From NCBI RefSeq assembly GCF_004000765.1, contig NZ_BILW01000014.1, positions 1 to 64,000 on the forward strand: a stretch of DNA of 64,000 nt, read 5' to 3'. The position numbers were made by a program, and so were the translations under genes. Each line of letters begins with the position of its first letter. Position 1 is the first letter of the stretch. Origin of the DNA: Paenibacillus chondroitinus NBRC 15376 (GTDB taxonomy: Bacteria > Bacillota > Bacilli > Paenibacillales > NBRC-103111). Shown here piece by piece: positions 34,833 through 42,916 of this stretch. The notes below the pieces were generated by a model. It saw only the letters and a list, made by a program, of their open reading frames with translations, ran no database searches and was not told the DNA's origin.

Positions 34833-34860
34833 GTTTCATCTAATGAAACTCAATTTCATT
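34833..34860. promoter_or_regulatory. Candidate IclR operator in the acnA leader
   Basis: GTTTCA-N5-TGAAAC at 34833-34849 is followed by a third half-site, TTTCATT (34854-34860), 20 bp from the first. The 19 bases GGTTTCATNTANTGAAACT are shared with the iclR promoter site (17 of 19 identical). The region lies between the acnA promoter and its ribosome binding site, about +8 to +35 in the transcript, suited to roadblock repression. Confidence 0.65.
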
Positions 34861-34874
34861 AATCCCCTAACTCA

Positions 34875-34903
34875 AGTATAGCGTTTCGCTGTGTTTGAGT
34901 AAA
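34875..34903 (-). promoter_or_regulatory. SigA-type promoter of acnA
   Basis: On the minus strand TTTACT (34903-34898), 17-base spacer, TATACT (34880-34875). The predicted start is near 34868, 70 bases before the ATG. The remaining gap up to the amidase-like gene at 35133 holds no recognisable gene. Confidence 0.75.
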
Positions 34904-35132
34904 GATTTATTTCAATCATTTTTACCATCCAAATGTCATATATTGAATCAATTCAAAGCAAATCGGGCTCGTCCTATGATGACTGTTATTTTGCCGCAAA
35001 CATGTGCTTTCCATAAATAAAAGTTTCAATAAAGCTTGAACCCGGTAAGCGACGGCGCAGCCAATTCGCACACAATTCCAACACAACTCACACACAACTT
35101 TCCTGCCAAAACTTTTTAGGAGGGTAACCCCG

Positions 35133-36152
35133 ATGTCCTGGAAAACAGCGCTCTACAATTACGTCCATGCTAAAAATCAGTCAGAGCTCGAAGGCTCCGC
35201 AGCACCGCTCCAAGCCTACTTGTCAGACAGCGCTTATGTACGTAAGCAGGAGGTCAGGGTTCGCAGGCTCCTGGAAAGTTTTCGCGATCGCGATGCCAAG
35301 CTGGTGCGAGGGGAAACGAAGCTGCGCCTTACCGGCGTTAGAGAATCGGCGCATGGCGTTATTGCGGATATCGTGTTGCACCGGTTTATCCATTATCGCA
35401 TCGGTTCCATCGACCACATGGAAGAGCGCATTGAGCCGGAGCGAGTTGTGATTGACAGCGCAGCGGATCGTTGGCAGGTCAGAAGTACAGAGTCCCTTCA
35501 GGGAGAACAATCGCTTCCGAACAAGCCGCGGAGCGTCTTTTTCTCTGAGCAGGCGGATTTTGTGGAAGGCCTTCGCAGAGCACCGTCACTGCCGTATATC
35601 AACCATAGTATACTCAACAGCGGAGCCCAGGAATTCGTTCCGCGCAAAATCATTTATAACCGCGACAAAGCCGTCCAATATGCGGAAACGTGGTGGCAGA
35701 CGCCGAACCCGAAATATGAGCAATTCGAAGTGGATTGCACCAATTATGTGTCTCAATGCCTCTTTGCAGGTGGGGCTCCAATGGACTATACTGGGAAAAG
35801 GGATTTGGGTTGGTGGTACGCTGGCAAAAGGGGCAACCAAGAGTTATGGAGCTTCAGTTGGGCGGTTGCCAATAGCCTGCAATCTTTTTTGGCGCATAGC
35901 CGCAAAGGGCTGCACGGGCATGAGGTTCATGACCCGCGCGAACTGCAGCCTGGCGACACGATCTGCTATGATTGGGACGGCGATGGCCGGTTTCAGCATA
36001 ATGTTATTGTGACGGGCAAAGATGCGAATGGCATGCCACTTGTCAATGCACACACGTATAATAGCCGCAATCGTTATTGGGCTTATAAAGATTCGCCAGC
36101 ATGGACGGAGCGGACGAAATACTTCTTCGTTCGGATTGCAGATGAAATGTGA
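35133..36152 (+). CDS. Amidase-domain protein (Amidase_6-like)
   Basis: A 339-residue protein. The N-terminal 150 residues have no recognised domain. The C-terminal part looks like a NlpC/P60-like Amidase_6 domain: the catalytic Cys in VDCTNYVSQCLFAGGA, preceded by YNRDKAVQYAETWW, then GDTICYDWDGDGRFQHNVIV with the catalytic His and NAHTYNSRNRYWAY. This family is usually secreted in Bacilli. Here I see no signal peptide, so it may be cytoplasmic or use another route (for example a spore-coat location). The ribosome binding site TAGGAGGGTAA is strong. It lies 45 bases before ddl. Confidence 0.85.
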   Translation: MSWKTALYNYVHAKNQSELEGSAAPLQAYLSDSAYVRKQEVRVRRLLESFRDRDAKLVRGETKLRLTGVRESAHGVIADIVLHRFIHYRIGSIDHMEERIEPERVVIDSAADRWQVRSTESLQGEQSLPNKPRSVFFSEQADFVEGLRRAPSLPYINHSILNSGAQEFVPRKIIYNRDKAVQYAETWWQTPNPKYEQFEVDCTNYVSQCLFAGGAPMDYTGKRDLGWWYAGKRGNQELWSFSWAVANSLQSFLAHSRKGLHGHEVHDPRELQPGDTICYDWDGDGRFQHNVIVTGKDANGMPLVNAHTYNSRNRYWAYKDSPAWTERTKYFFVRIADEM

Positions 36153-36196
36153 ACGTAATATTTTGAAGGAATAGAACGACTAGACGGAGGTACGCA

Positions 36197-37342
36197 ATGA
36201 GCGGCAAAATAAGAGTTGGACTAATTTATGGGGGGAAATCGGGGGAACATGACGTTTCTTTGCAAACTGCAATGGCCGTTATGAAAGCCGTAGACTTTAC
36301 CAAATATGAAGTGGTACCGTTTTACATTTCCAAAAAAGGGGAGTGGAAAAGCGGCGCACCTCTCTTGGCACCCGTTGCATCGAAAGAGGAATTGACCTTC
36401 AGCAGCGGAGACTCCGCGAATGCACCTGTTTCTAATGCTCTGGCACCTATTTTCGGGGCTGTTCACGCGAAAGGCGATGTAGCGATCTCTTCCGCCGCGG
36501 CAGCTGGAACGAAGGAAGCGAACATAGATGTTGTTTTCCCGCTTTTACACGGTACATTTGGTGAGGACGGCACGATTCAGGGTTTATTGGAAATGGCGAA
36601 TATTCCTTACGTAGGAGCAGGTGTGCTTGCTTCCGCCGTCGGTATGGATAAAGTCATGATGAAGAAAATTTTTGCGCAAGAAGGACTTCCGCAGTGTATT
36701 TTCCGCCATTTCACGCGGACAGAGTGGGAGAAGAACCGCGCGTATCACCTCATTGAACTGGAAACTGCAATTGGTTATCCTTGCTTCGTGAAACCGGCTA
36801 ATTTGGGTTCCAGCGTCGGTATCTCCAAAGCGAGAAATCAAGAGGAGTTACTTCAGGCGGTTAGTTTCGCCTTCCAATACGATCGCAAAGTCATTATTGA
36901 AGAAAATATTGATGCCCGCGAGATTGAAGTTGCTGTTCTTGGGAATGATGAACCTCAAGCGTCAGTTGTCGGTGAAATAGTATCCTCGAACGAATTTTAC
37001 GACTACAAAGCCAAATATGTCGACGGTAAATCCGCGATGGTCATCCCGGCAGAGATTCCGGCCGAAACAGCTGAGCAAGTTAGACAGCTGGCCGTTCAGG
37101 CTTTCTTGGCTGTTGATGGCAGCGGCTTATCCCGCGTTGACTTTTTCCTAGGCAAAGCTGATCAAAAGATCTATATCAACGAAATCAATACGATGCCAGG
37201 CTTCACGCCTTACAGCATGTATCCGCTGTTGTGGCAGGAATCCGGCAAACCTTATACCGAATTGCTGGATGATCTCATTCGTCTGGCGGTTGAGCGGCAT
37301 ACAGCGAAGCAAAGTATCCAATATTCTTTTGATGTGGAGTAG
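36197..37342 (+). CDS. ddl: D-alanine--D-alanine ligase
   Basis: A 381-residue ATP-grasp enzyme that joins two D-alanines for peptidoglycan synthesis. The N-terminal IYGGKSGEHDVSL contains the substrate-binding Glu. The ATP-grasp region has YVGAGVLASAVGMDKVMMKK, PCFVKPANLGSSVGI, RVDFFLGK and YINEINTMPGFTPYSMYPLL, with the Mg-binding Glu/Asn. It is of the large, standalone type (B. subtilis Ddl 354). The ATG has AGACGGAGGT upstream. The stop is six bases from the start of the next short gene. Confidence 0.96.
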   Translation: MSGKIRVGLIYGGKSGEHDVSLQTAMAVMKAVDFTKYEVVPFYISKKGEWKSGAPLLAPVASKEELTFSSGDSANAPVSNALAPIFGAVHAKGDVAISSAAAAGTKEANIDVVFPLLHGTFGEDGTIQGLLEMANIPYVGAGVLASAVGMDKVMMKKIFAQEGLPQCIFRHFTRTEWEKNRAYHLIELETAIGYPCFVKPANLGSSVGISKARNQEELLQAVSFAFQYDRKVIIEENIDAREIEVAVLGNDEPQASVVGEIVSSNEFYDYKAKYVDGKSAMVIPAEIPAETAEQVRQLAVQAFLAVDGSGLSRVDFFLGKADQKIYINEINTMPGFTPYSMYPLLWQESGKPYTELLDDLIRLAVERHTAKQSIQYSFDVE

Positions 37343-37348
37343 ATGCTA

Positions 37349-37666
37349 ATGGGATTCCAAACGGAGTTTAACTCGGTCTGTAAGTTCAAATCCGCGCAGG
37401 AGCTCTTCGAGCTGCTGGAGTACGGCCGCGGCAAAATGGTGAAAAGCGGCTTCCGCGTGTTCCCGACAGGGCAGAAGGTCATTGCCTACACGCCTGATAA
37501 TCAAGCGATTGCCATCGTCAAAATCCTTGCTTCGATCGCGGAAATCAATTTCCAAGGCGAAGAAGTAACGCAAGTGGAGATGGAGCTCGTTCGTCGGTTG
37601 ACGGAGGAAGAGGCGCAGGTACAGACGAAGCTTGCTCATGAGATGTTTTTTGGTGAGCATGCTTAG
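37349..37666 (+). CDS. Small protein downstream of ddl (DUF2584-like)
   Basis: A 105-residue soluble protein with the opening MGFQTEFNSV, a central GFRVFPTGQKVIAYTP strand-rich part and a helical, Glu-rich C-terminal end. It slightly resembles DUF2584 proteins in its first residues and basic-strand segment; the assignment is weak. The ATG at 37349 is 9 bases from the GGAG within the ddl end; an ATG at 37343 is closer. It is co-transcribed with ddl (6 bases apart). Function unknown. Confidence 0.75.
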   Translation: MGFQTEFNSVCKFKSAQELFELLEYGRGKMVKSGFRVFPTGQKVIAYTPDNQAIAIVKILASIAEINFQGEEVTQVEMELVRRLTEEEAQVQTKLAHEMFFGEHA

Positions 37667-37685
37667 TTGGCGGTAGAGGGATAGG

Positions 37686-37730
37686 GAGAGAAAGAGGAAG
37701 AGAAAGAGGAAGAGGAAGAGGAAGAGGAAG
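37686..37730 (+). repeat. GAGGAA hexanucleotide microsatellite
   Basis: About seven imperfect units of GAGGAA/GAGAAA run between the stop codon of the preceding gene and its terminator. Tracts of this kind can change length by slippage. Confidence 0.9.
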
Positions 37731-37731
37731 G

Positions 37732-37761
37732 CATCGTCCGTTAGGGACGGTGTCTTTTTTT
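37732..37761 (+). terminator. Terminator of the ddl operon
   Basis: CATCGTCC (37732-37739) pairs with GGACGGTG (37745-37752), followed by TCTTTTTTT. Confidence 0.8.
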
Positions 37762-37777
37762 GATTGGAGGCTCCTCG

Positions 37778-38001
37778 GCCTCCTTGGCGCCATGGCGATC
37801 TTGATTGCACTTTGTGCAATATGAGAGCGGATTATTGCTAGCAATCGCTCCCTTCGTTGAACAAAGTGCAAACATTTTGGCGTCCCTCAGCCTTCCTGGC
37901 GTCATGGCGTGCTTCATTGCACTTTGTGCAATATGAAAGCGCATTATTGCTAGCTATCGCTCCCTTCGTTGCACAAAGTACACTCATTTTGGTGCTTGCT
38001 G
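37778..38001. repeat. 112-bp tandem direct repeat with TTGCAC/GTGCAA palindromes
   Basis: Two consecutive copies, 37778-37889 and 37890-38001, are about 85-90 percent identical by eye. Each contains TTGCAC-TTT-GTGCAA, then GATTATTGCTAGC or its variant, TCGCTCCCTTCGTTG and (C/A)ACAAAGT. The minus-strand open frames over it are artefacts of the repeat. Confidence 0.85.
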
Positions 38002-38260
38002 CCCGAAAATAGCAGTTTGCAAGCCCTAATGTTGCACAGAGTACAATATAGGAAATGTGATCCTTATGTTGCATAAAGTACAACGAGGCCACCTGAAACG
38101 TCGAAAAAACTACGCTAACATGTGTCCAATGCGCCAAAGTCTGCGTTAACGTTGTAAAACAAGCTTAAGATTCGTCGGAAGGGCCGAAAACCGTTCGCGA
38201 CGAGCTGAAACGTCGAAAAGCAATACTAACATGAACGGGAACGCCGGCCTTGGGCGATAC
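38002..38260. repeat. Further copies of TTGCAnAAAGTACAA and a second direct repeat
   Basis: TTGCACAGAGTACAA (38033) and TTGCATAAAGTACAA (38079) continue the motif family of the preceding tandem repeat. CTGAAACGTCGAAAA occurs at 38093 and again at 38205, exactly 112 bp later, with a following TACTAACATG or CTACGCTAACATG. The region to 38410 contains no gene that I can support. Confidence 0.6.
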
Positions 38261-38426
38261 AACGATAGATAAGCGTGCTTTACATCGATACAAGGAGCAA
38301 TTTTCCGGAGGAACCCACCGCAAGGTTTCCCTCACAGGTAGGTACTATAAGAAATTAGTACTTATCCTCCCATACAGCCAGAGCTACAATTAAAGCAGTA
38401 GACTTCACAGCAAGGGGATGAACAGG

Positions 38427-38717
38427 ATGAAATTTACCGCCTACTGGCTTTTTAATATCGTGCTCGGCATACCGACGCCGTATGTGCTTATTTATATGAT
38501 TTTCGGCTTCTACGGATTCATGGCTCCTTCTTCAACCGAACAAAAGTACATGGCGGCAGGGGTGCTGCTCCTGTATCTGCTTGTATGGCTGTTTGGCAAT
38601 TTGCTAACTTTGCGAAAAGAGGACCGCGCCACTAAGCTCGGCATGCTTGCGCTAAGTCCGTTACCTATAGCCATTACGGCTTTTTGCTGTTTTAAAATCA
38701 TTGCTGCACTTTCCTAG
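38427..38717 (+). CDS. Small hypothetical membrane protein, 96 residues
   Basis: Three hydrophobic segments (about 5-25, 40-60 and 70-95) separated by short polar loops, with a LTLRKEDRATKLG loop. No family recognised. The ATG at 38427 is 9 bases from AAGGGG; an ATG at 38418 directly follows it. It lies between a repeat-rich interval and uvsE on the same strand. Confidence 0.7.
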   Translation: MKFTAYWLFNIVLGIPTPYVLIYMIFGFYGFMAPSSTEQKYMAAGVLLLYLLVWLFGNLLTLRKEDRATKLGMLALSPLPIAITAFCCFKIIAALS

Positions 38718-38801
38718 CAGCGTTTTAATGAATGTGGCTACTGGAAAAAGGGTAACCTAACACAGGATTTTTACCTGAACTTTTTTGGGGGTTACATGTG
38801 C

Positions 38802-39758
38802 ATGATTATTCGCCTTGGGTATGTGGCGATGTCGACGGTTGTCAAAAATGCTTCACCGTCTAAAACAATGACAGTCACGAACTTCAGCAAACTGCTGGAT
38901 CGGGAGGCTGCCATCCGGAAGCTGGAACGCTTAGGTGCGGAAAACCTGCATAATACATTAAGATTGCTCCGTCATAACCGGGCTCACGATATCATGGTGT
39001 TCCGTTTCTCTTCCAGATTCATCCCCCTTATCGGGCATGAAATGTTAGAGGACTGGGACCCGATCCCGACGCTGTCGGCGGAATTCGAGGAGCTAGGCGC
39101 CTATGCGAAGCAATCGGGCATGCGCGTGAGCTTTCACCCAGACCACTTCACGGTCCTGAGCACTCCCAAAGAGGATGTCCTGCAGAAATCCATCCTGGAT
39201 CTGGAGCGGCATAACGCGATGCTGAATGCGATGGGGCTTGGCCCAGAGGCCATGTGCAACATTCATGTAGGCGGTTCGTATGGGGATAAAAAGAAAGCGG
39301 CTAAGCGATTTATTAAGAACTTTTCCACGCTGCGCCCCGAAATTCAAAGGCGGATTACCTTGGAGAACGACGATAAAACATTCAATGCGCTGGAGACATT
39401 GGAAATTGCTGAAACAGTAGGAGCGCCAATGGTTCTGGATGTTCACCATCATGCCGTGAACAACGAGGGCGAAGATGTCACCGAATTGTGGCCGCGTATA
39501 CAACAAACATGGACAAATGGACTCCCGCCGAAGATACACGTCTCAAGCCCCAAAAGCGAGACGGATCCAAGAAGCCATGCCGATTATGTGGAAGCAGGGC
39601 CGCTTCTTGTTTTTCTGCGCGCGATTGCACCTGTTACCCCAAGGCTCGATATCATGATTGAAGCGAAGATGAAGGATGAAGCGCTATTTCGTCTTATGGA
39701 AGATTTTAAACTCGAGGAAGGAATCGTTGTGCTCGATCAAGCCTCGATCCAGCTGTAA
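38802..39758 (+). CDS. uvsE: UV damage endonuclease (UVDE/UvsE)
   Basis: A 318-residue TIM-barrel endonuclease that incises DNA 5' to UV photoproducts. The opening IRLGYVAMST and the metal-ligand segments VFRFSSRFIPL, VSFHPDHFTVLST, IHVGGSYGDKK, LENDDKTF and VLDVHHHAVN are the family's. Its presence in a spore former is in keeping with the UvsE of B. subtilis, expressed in sporulation. Start: ATG 38802 (or 38796) after TTGGGGGT. Confidence 0.95.
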   Translation: MIIRLGYVAMSTVVKNASPSKTMTVTNFSKLLDREAAIRKLERLGAENLHNTLRLLRHNRAHDIMVFRFSSRFIPLIGHEMLEDWDPIPTLSAEFEELGAYAKQSGMRVSFHPDHFTVLSTPKEDVLQKSILDLERHNAMLNAMGLGPEAMCNIHVGGSYGDKKKAAKRFIKNFSTLRPEIQRRITLENDDKTFNALETLEIAETVGAPMVLDVHHHAVNNEGEDVTELWPRIQQTWTNGLPPKIHVSSPKSETDPRSHADYVEAGPLLVFLRAIAPVTPRLDIMIEAKMKDEALFRLMEDFKLEEGIVVLDQASIQL

Positions 39759-39859
39759 TGCTTCAGATTTATTTCTTGAATTGTTTGGCAAAATGGGGTA
39801 CTTTTGAGATTGGGTATGAATGACGTTTAATCCAATGTTGAGAGGGGTTTTTCACGGCC

Positions 39860-40630
39860 ATGAGTCAACTGTTAACAGGAAAAAATATACTTGTCATGGG
39901 TGTTGCCAATGATCGCAGCATCGCATGGGCGATCGCTCAATCTTTAGCGGCACAAGGAGCAAATTTGGTCTTTACGTTCGAAAATGAGCGTGTTGAGGAA
40001 CGCGTGCGCAAGCTTGCTGATACGATTCCAGGTTCAACGCTTATGCCTTGTAACGTAACGGTAGACGCTGAAATTGATACGCTGGCTGATACGCTTAAAG
40101 CGAAGTTCGGTGTCGTTCATGGCCTTGTACATAGTATTGCTTTTGCAAGAACGGAAGAATTGGACGGACTGTTCGTTGACACATCGCGTGATGGTTTTGC
40201 CTTAGCGCATGACATCAGCGCATACTCGCTTGTTGCCGTTTCCAAACGCATTTATCCGCTGATGACAGAAGGCGGCAGCATCATGACAATGACCTACCTT
40301 GGCGCTGAGCGCGCAATGAAAAACTACAACGTTATGGGCGTTGCCAAAGCGGCATTGGAAGCTTCCGTTCGCTATCTGGCGGCTGACCTCGGTCAATTTG
40401 GCATTCGCGTGAACGGTATTTCCGCTGGTCCGATTCGTACCTTGGCTGCCAAAGGCATCAAAGATTTCAACTCGATCCTGCGTCAAGTAGAAGAGAAAGC
40501 TCCTCTGCGCAAAACGACGGAAACAGCAGAAGTTGGCGATACGGCGATGTTCTTGATGAGCAACCTGTCCCGAGGCATCACGGGTGAAGTTATTTATGTT
40601 GACGGTGGTTACCACATCGTTGGTATTTAA
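39860..40630 (+). CDS. fabI: Enoyl-[acyl-carrier-protein] reductase (NADH), FabI
   Basis: A 256-residue short-chain reductase of the fatty-acid elongation cycle. The FabI-type nucleotide motif is GVANDRSIAWAIA. The catalytic Tyr146, Tyr156 and Lys163 fall in TYLGAERAMKNYNVMGVAK, the same numbers as in E. coli FabI. ISAGPIRTLAAKGI and GEVIYVDGGYHIVG complete the family picture. AGAGGGG lies upstream of the ATG. No FapR box is apparent. A terminator follows. Target of triclosan-type inhibitors in this family. Confidence 0.96.
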   Translation: MSQLLTGKNILVMGVANDRSIAWAIAQSLAAQGANLVFTFENERVEERVRKLADTIPGSTLMPCNVTVDAEIDTLADTLKAKFGVVHGLVHSIAFARTEELDGLFVDTSRDGFALAHDISAYSLVAVSKRIYPLMTEGGSIMTMTYLGAERAMKNYNVMGVAKAALEASVRYLAADLGQFGIRVNGISAGPIRTLAAKGIKDFNSILRQVEEKAPLRKTTETAEVGDTAMFLMSNLSRGITGEVIYVDGGYHIVGI

Positions 40631-40659
40631 GCCATTATAATGTCTAATGATAATCAAGA

Positions 40660-40694
40660 AACCGTATTGCCTACGCGGCAGTATGGTTTTTTTA
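40660..40694 (+). terminator. Terminator of fabI
   Basis: AACCGTATTGCC (40660-40671) pairs with GGCAGTATGGTT (40677-40688, one G-T), followed by TTTTTT. Confidence 0.88.
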
Positions 40695-40848
40695 TTTGTA
40701 AAATGTCTGAAAATCTCCTTTTTTTATTAATAAATGTATAAATGTACGAATATTTTGGGATGAAACGCACTAGTATTTAAAACGTATAATTTACTATACT
40801 TAACTTACTTCTAAATCTAAATAAATAAAAAAGAAAGAGTTGATATAA

Positions 40849-41709
40849 GTGGTAAATGGTGAGGCGGAGCCGTTCGTCATCGGCAGTAAGAGTTTTACAG
40901 CAGTGGCTATTAATACGGCAGCCAAGGCTGGGCAATGGATCAAGAGCAAAATGGGCGATATCAGCCGTATTGATACGAAATTTTCTTCTCAGGACCTGGT
41001 GACCGAAGTGGACAAAGGGTCGGAAAAGCTTATTCGCAACTTGATCATGACGCATTTCCCGGATCATTCCATTCTCGGTGAAGAAGGCGTGGAGCCTGGT
41101 CCGGAAGCATCGGCCAAAGCACTTCAAGCCATGAGCGAGGAAGAATACTTATGGATCGTAGATCCTATCGATGGAACAACGAACTTTGTTCACGGGTTCC
41201 CGTTCTTCTCGGTTTCGATTGCACTCGCGCACAAAGGCGAGATTATTGTCGGTGTCGTGTATGACCCGTCTCGTGACGAGCTATTCGTTGCCGAGAAGGG
41301 GAAAGGTGCTTATATGCACGGCAAAAAGACAGTCGTATCGCTCGATGGACAGCTGTCCAGCAGTCTGGTTGCAACAGGTCTTCCGGCAGATCGCAATGGC
41401 GCATTACCGATTAACCTGAAAGGTATTCAAGCGTTATCTCCCAAAGTGCGCAACCTCCGGATCGCAGGCTCCGCAGCGCTTCACTTGGCTTATGTAGCCT
41501 CAGGACGCCTAAGCGGCTTCTGGGAAATTGGTTTGAATGCTTGGGATATTGCAGCGGGCGCGTTGCTGATCCAAGAATCAGGCGGCAAGGTGACCGATAC
41601 CGAAGGCAGACCTTACAATCTGGCGGTTCGCAACATACTGGCTACCAACAGCCAGATTCATGATGAGCTGCGGCAAGAGTTGGTTAAAGCTGAAGCTACC
41701 GGATTTTAG
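40849..41709 (+). CDS. suhB-like: Inositol-monophosphatase family protein
   Basis: A 286-residue Mg-dependent sugar-phosphate phosphatase. The metal sites are GEEG (Glu78-79), DPIDGTTNFVHG (105-116) and WDIAAGALLIQESGG (about 225). The structure is that of the IMPase/SuhB/FBPase superfamily; its natural substrate (inositol phosphate, NADP or fructose bisphosphate) is unclear. It starts with a GTG at 40849, preceded by AAAGAG. A TATAAT (40785-40790) lies upstream, without a clear -35. Confidence 0.9.
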   Translation: MVNGEAEPFVIGSKSFTAVAINTAAKAGQWIKSKMGDISRIDTKFSSQDLVTEVDKGSEKLIRNLIMTHFPDHSILGEEGVEPGPEASAKALQAMSEEEYLWIVDPIDGTTNFVHGFPFFSVSIALAHKGEIIVGVVYDPSRDELFVAEKGKGAYMHGKKTVVSLDGQLSSSLVATGLPADRNGALPINLKGIQALSPKVRNLRIAGSAALHLAYVASGRLSGFWEIGLNAWDIAAGALLIQESGGKVTDTEGRPYNLAVRNILATNSQIHDELRQELVKAEATGF

Positions 41710-41728
41710 CGGTCATATAAGGCAGAAG

Positions 41729-41756
41729 AAACCTGAGACATACGTCTTGGGTTTTT
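41729..41756 (+). terminator. Terminator of the IMPase gene
   Basis: AAACCTGAGAC (41729-41739) pairs with GTCTTGGGTTT (41744-41754, two G-T pairs), followed by T residues. Confidence 0.85.
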
Positions 41757-41838
41757 TCTACAGTTCCCCTATACATAGAGAAAATACTCTCTCGTCAGAT
41801 TCTAATCTTACTATCTGGTACAAACGGTGGTTATACAC

Positions 41839-41875
41839 TATAATATGAAATATATGCATTATTTAAACGTTTCAA
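41839..41875. promoter_or_regulatory. kdgK promoter -10 and LacI-type operator candidate
   Basis: A perfect TATAAT (41839-41844) is followed, from about +11, by TTTAAAC|GTTTCAA (41862-41875), a palindrome with one mismatch in 14. It has the CG-centred form used by the LacI family, to which Bacillus KdgR belongs. The -35 is poor. Confidence 0.45.
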
Positions 41876-41906
41876 CTAACGATCAGGAAATGGATGGAGA
41901 ACTTAT

Positions 41907-42884
41907 ATGACGACGAATTCACAATCGCAAGCGGTTACCGGACCTGACATTATTACCTTTGGCGAAACAATGGCGCTGCTGATGCCTTCCAACGGCAAAG
42001 GATTGGAGTACTCGTCTGAACTGCATAGCTTATTTGGCGGTGCGGAAAGCAACGTGGCGATCGGAGTATCCCGCCTTGGAGGCAAAGTAGGCTGGTTTGG
42101 ACGTCTTGGCAAAGACCCGATGGGCCGTTTGATTTACAAAAAAATTCGCGGCGAAGGTGTCGATGTTTCCCGTGCTGAACTGACGGCTGAAGCGCCGACC
42201 GGGCTTATGATGCGCGAAATGATCATGGGCAAAACGTCCGTTTACTACTATCGCAAAAACTCAGCGGCAAGCCAGATGAGCGCTAAGCATTTTGATGAAG
42301 ACTACATTGCTGGAGCGAAAATCCTTCATATTACGGGCATCACACCGGCGCTAAGCGAGTCTTGCAAAGAGGCTGCGTTTGAAGCGGTTCGATTGGCTCG
42401 CAAACATGGCGTCAAAGTTAGTTTCGACCCTAACCTGCGGTTGAAACTTTGGGGGATAGACGAAGCTCGTCCCGTGCTTCTTGAGCTTGCCAAGCTGGCG
42501 GATATTTTCCTGCCGGGCCTTGATGAGCTGAAGCTGCTCTACCAGACGGAGGATTGGGATGTCATTGTGGGCAAGCTGCGTGAATTGTCCGCTGTTTCCA
42601 TCGTCAAAGGCGGAGAGAATGAAACCTATGTCGTAACCAAAGATTCGATTACAGCGGTTCCATATTTTAAAGCGGAGCAAGTGGTGGATACGGTTGGCGC
42701 AGGCGATGGCTTTTGTGCGGGATTTTTGGTAGGCTTGTCCAAAGAGTACGACTATGCGGAAGCGGTGCGTATCGGTAATCTGGTGGGCTCCTTGATTGTG
42801 CAAACCGAAGGTGACTGGGAAGGCGCTCCGACTTGGGAGCAAGTAGACGCAATTCTTAACGATGTTAAACATATAGAACGCTAA
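41907..42884 (+). CDS. kdgK: 2-keto-3-deoxygluconate kinase (PfkB family)
   Basis: A 325-residue sugar kinase that phosphorylates KDG to KDPG. The family signatures are ITFGETMALLMP near the N-terminus, then SLFGGAESNVAIGVSRLGG, and the C-terminal catalytic DTVGAGDGFCAGF with its Asp. Substrate specificity follows from the neighbouring KDPG aldolase, 32 bases downstream. The two complete the route from pectin or uronate breakdown to pyruvate and glyceraldehyde-3-phosphate. The ribosome binding site GATGGAGAA is fair. Confidence 0.93.
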   Translation: MTTNSQSQAVTGPDIITFGETMALLMPSNGKGLEYSSELHSLFGGAESNVAIGVSRLGGKVGWFGRLGKDPMGRLIYKKIRGEGVDVSRAELTAEAPTGLMMREMIMGKTSVYYYRKNSAASQMSAKHFDEDYIAGAKILHITGITPALSESCKEAAFEAVRLARKHGVKVSFDPNLRLKLWGIDEARPVLLELAKLADIFLPGLDELKLLYQTEDWDVIVGKLRELSAVSIVKGGENETYVVTKDSITAVPYFKAEQVVDTVGAGDGFCAGFLVGLSKEYDYAEAVRIGNLVGSLIVQTEGDWEGAPTWEQVDAILNDVKHIER

Positions 42885-42916
42885 TTCCATGCTTGCATAA
42901 GAAGGGGAAGATTCCA

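Noticed and set aside
37346-38137. Overlapping minus-strand frames across the 37.3-38.1 kb repeats
   Set aside because: They translate the GAGGAA tract and the 112-bp repeat (poly-Leu/Pro and repeated segments), with no ribosome binding site.
39759-39859. FapR operator before fabI
   Set aside because: No TTAGTACC-N2-GGTACTAA-like palindrome is visible in the interval.
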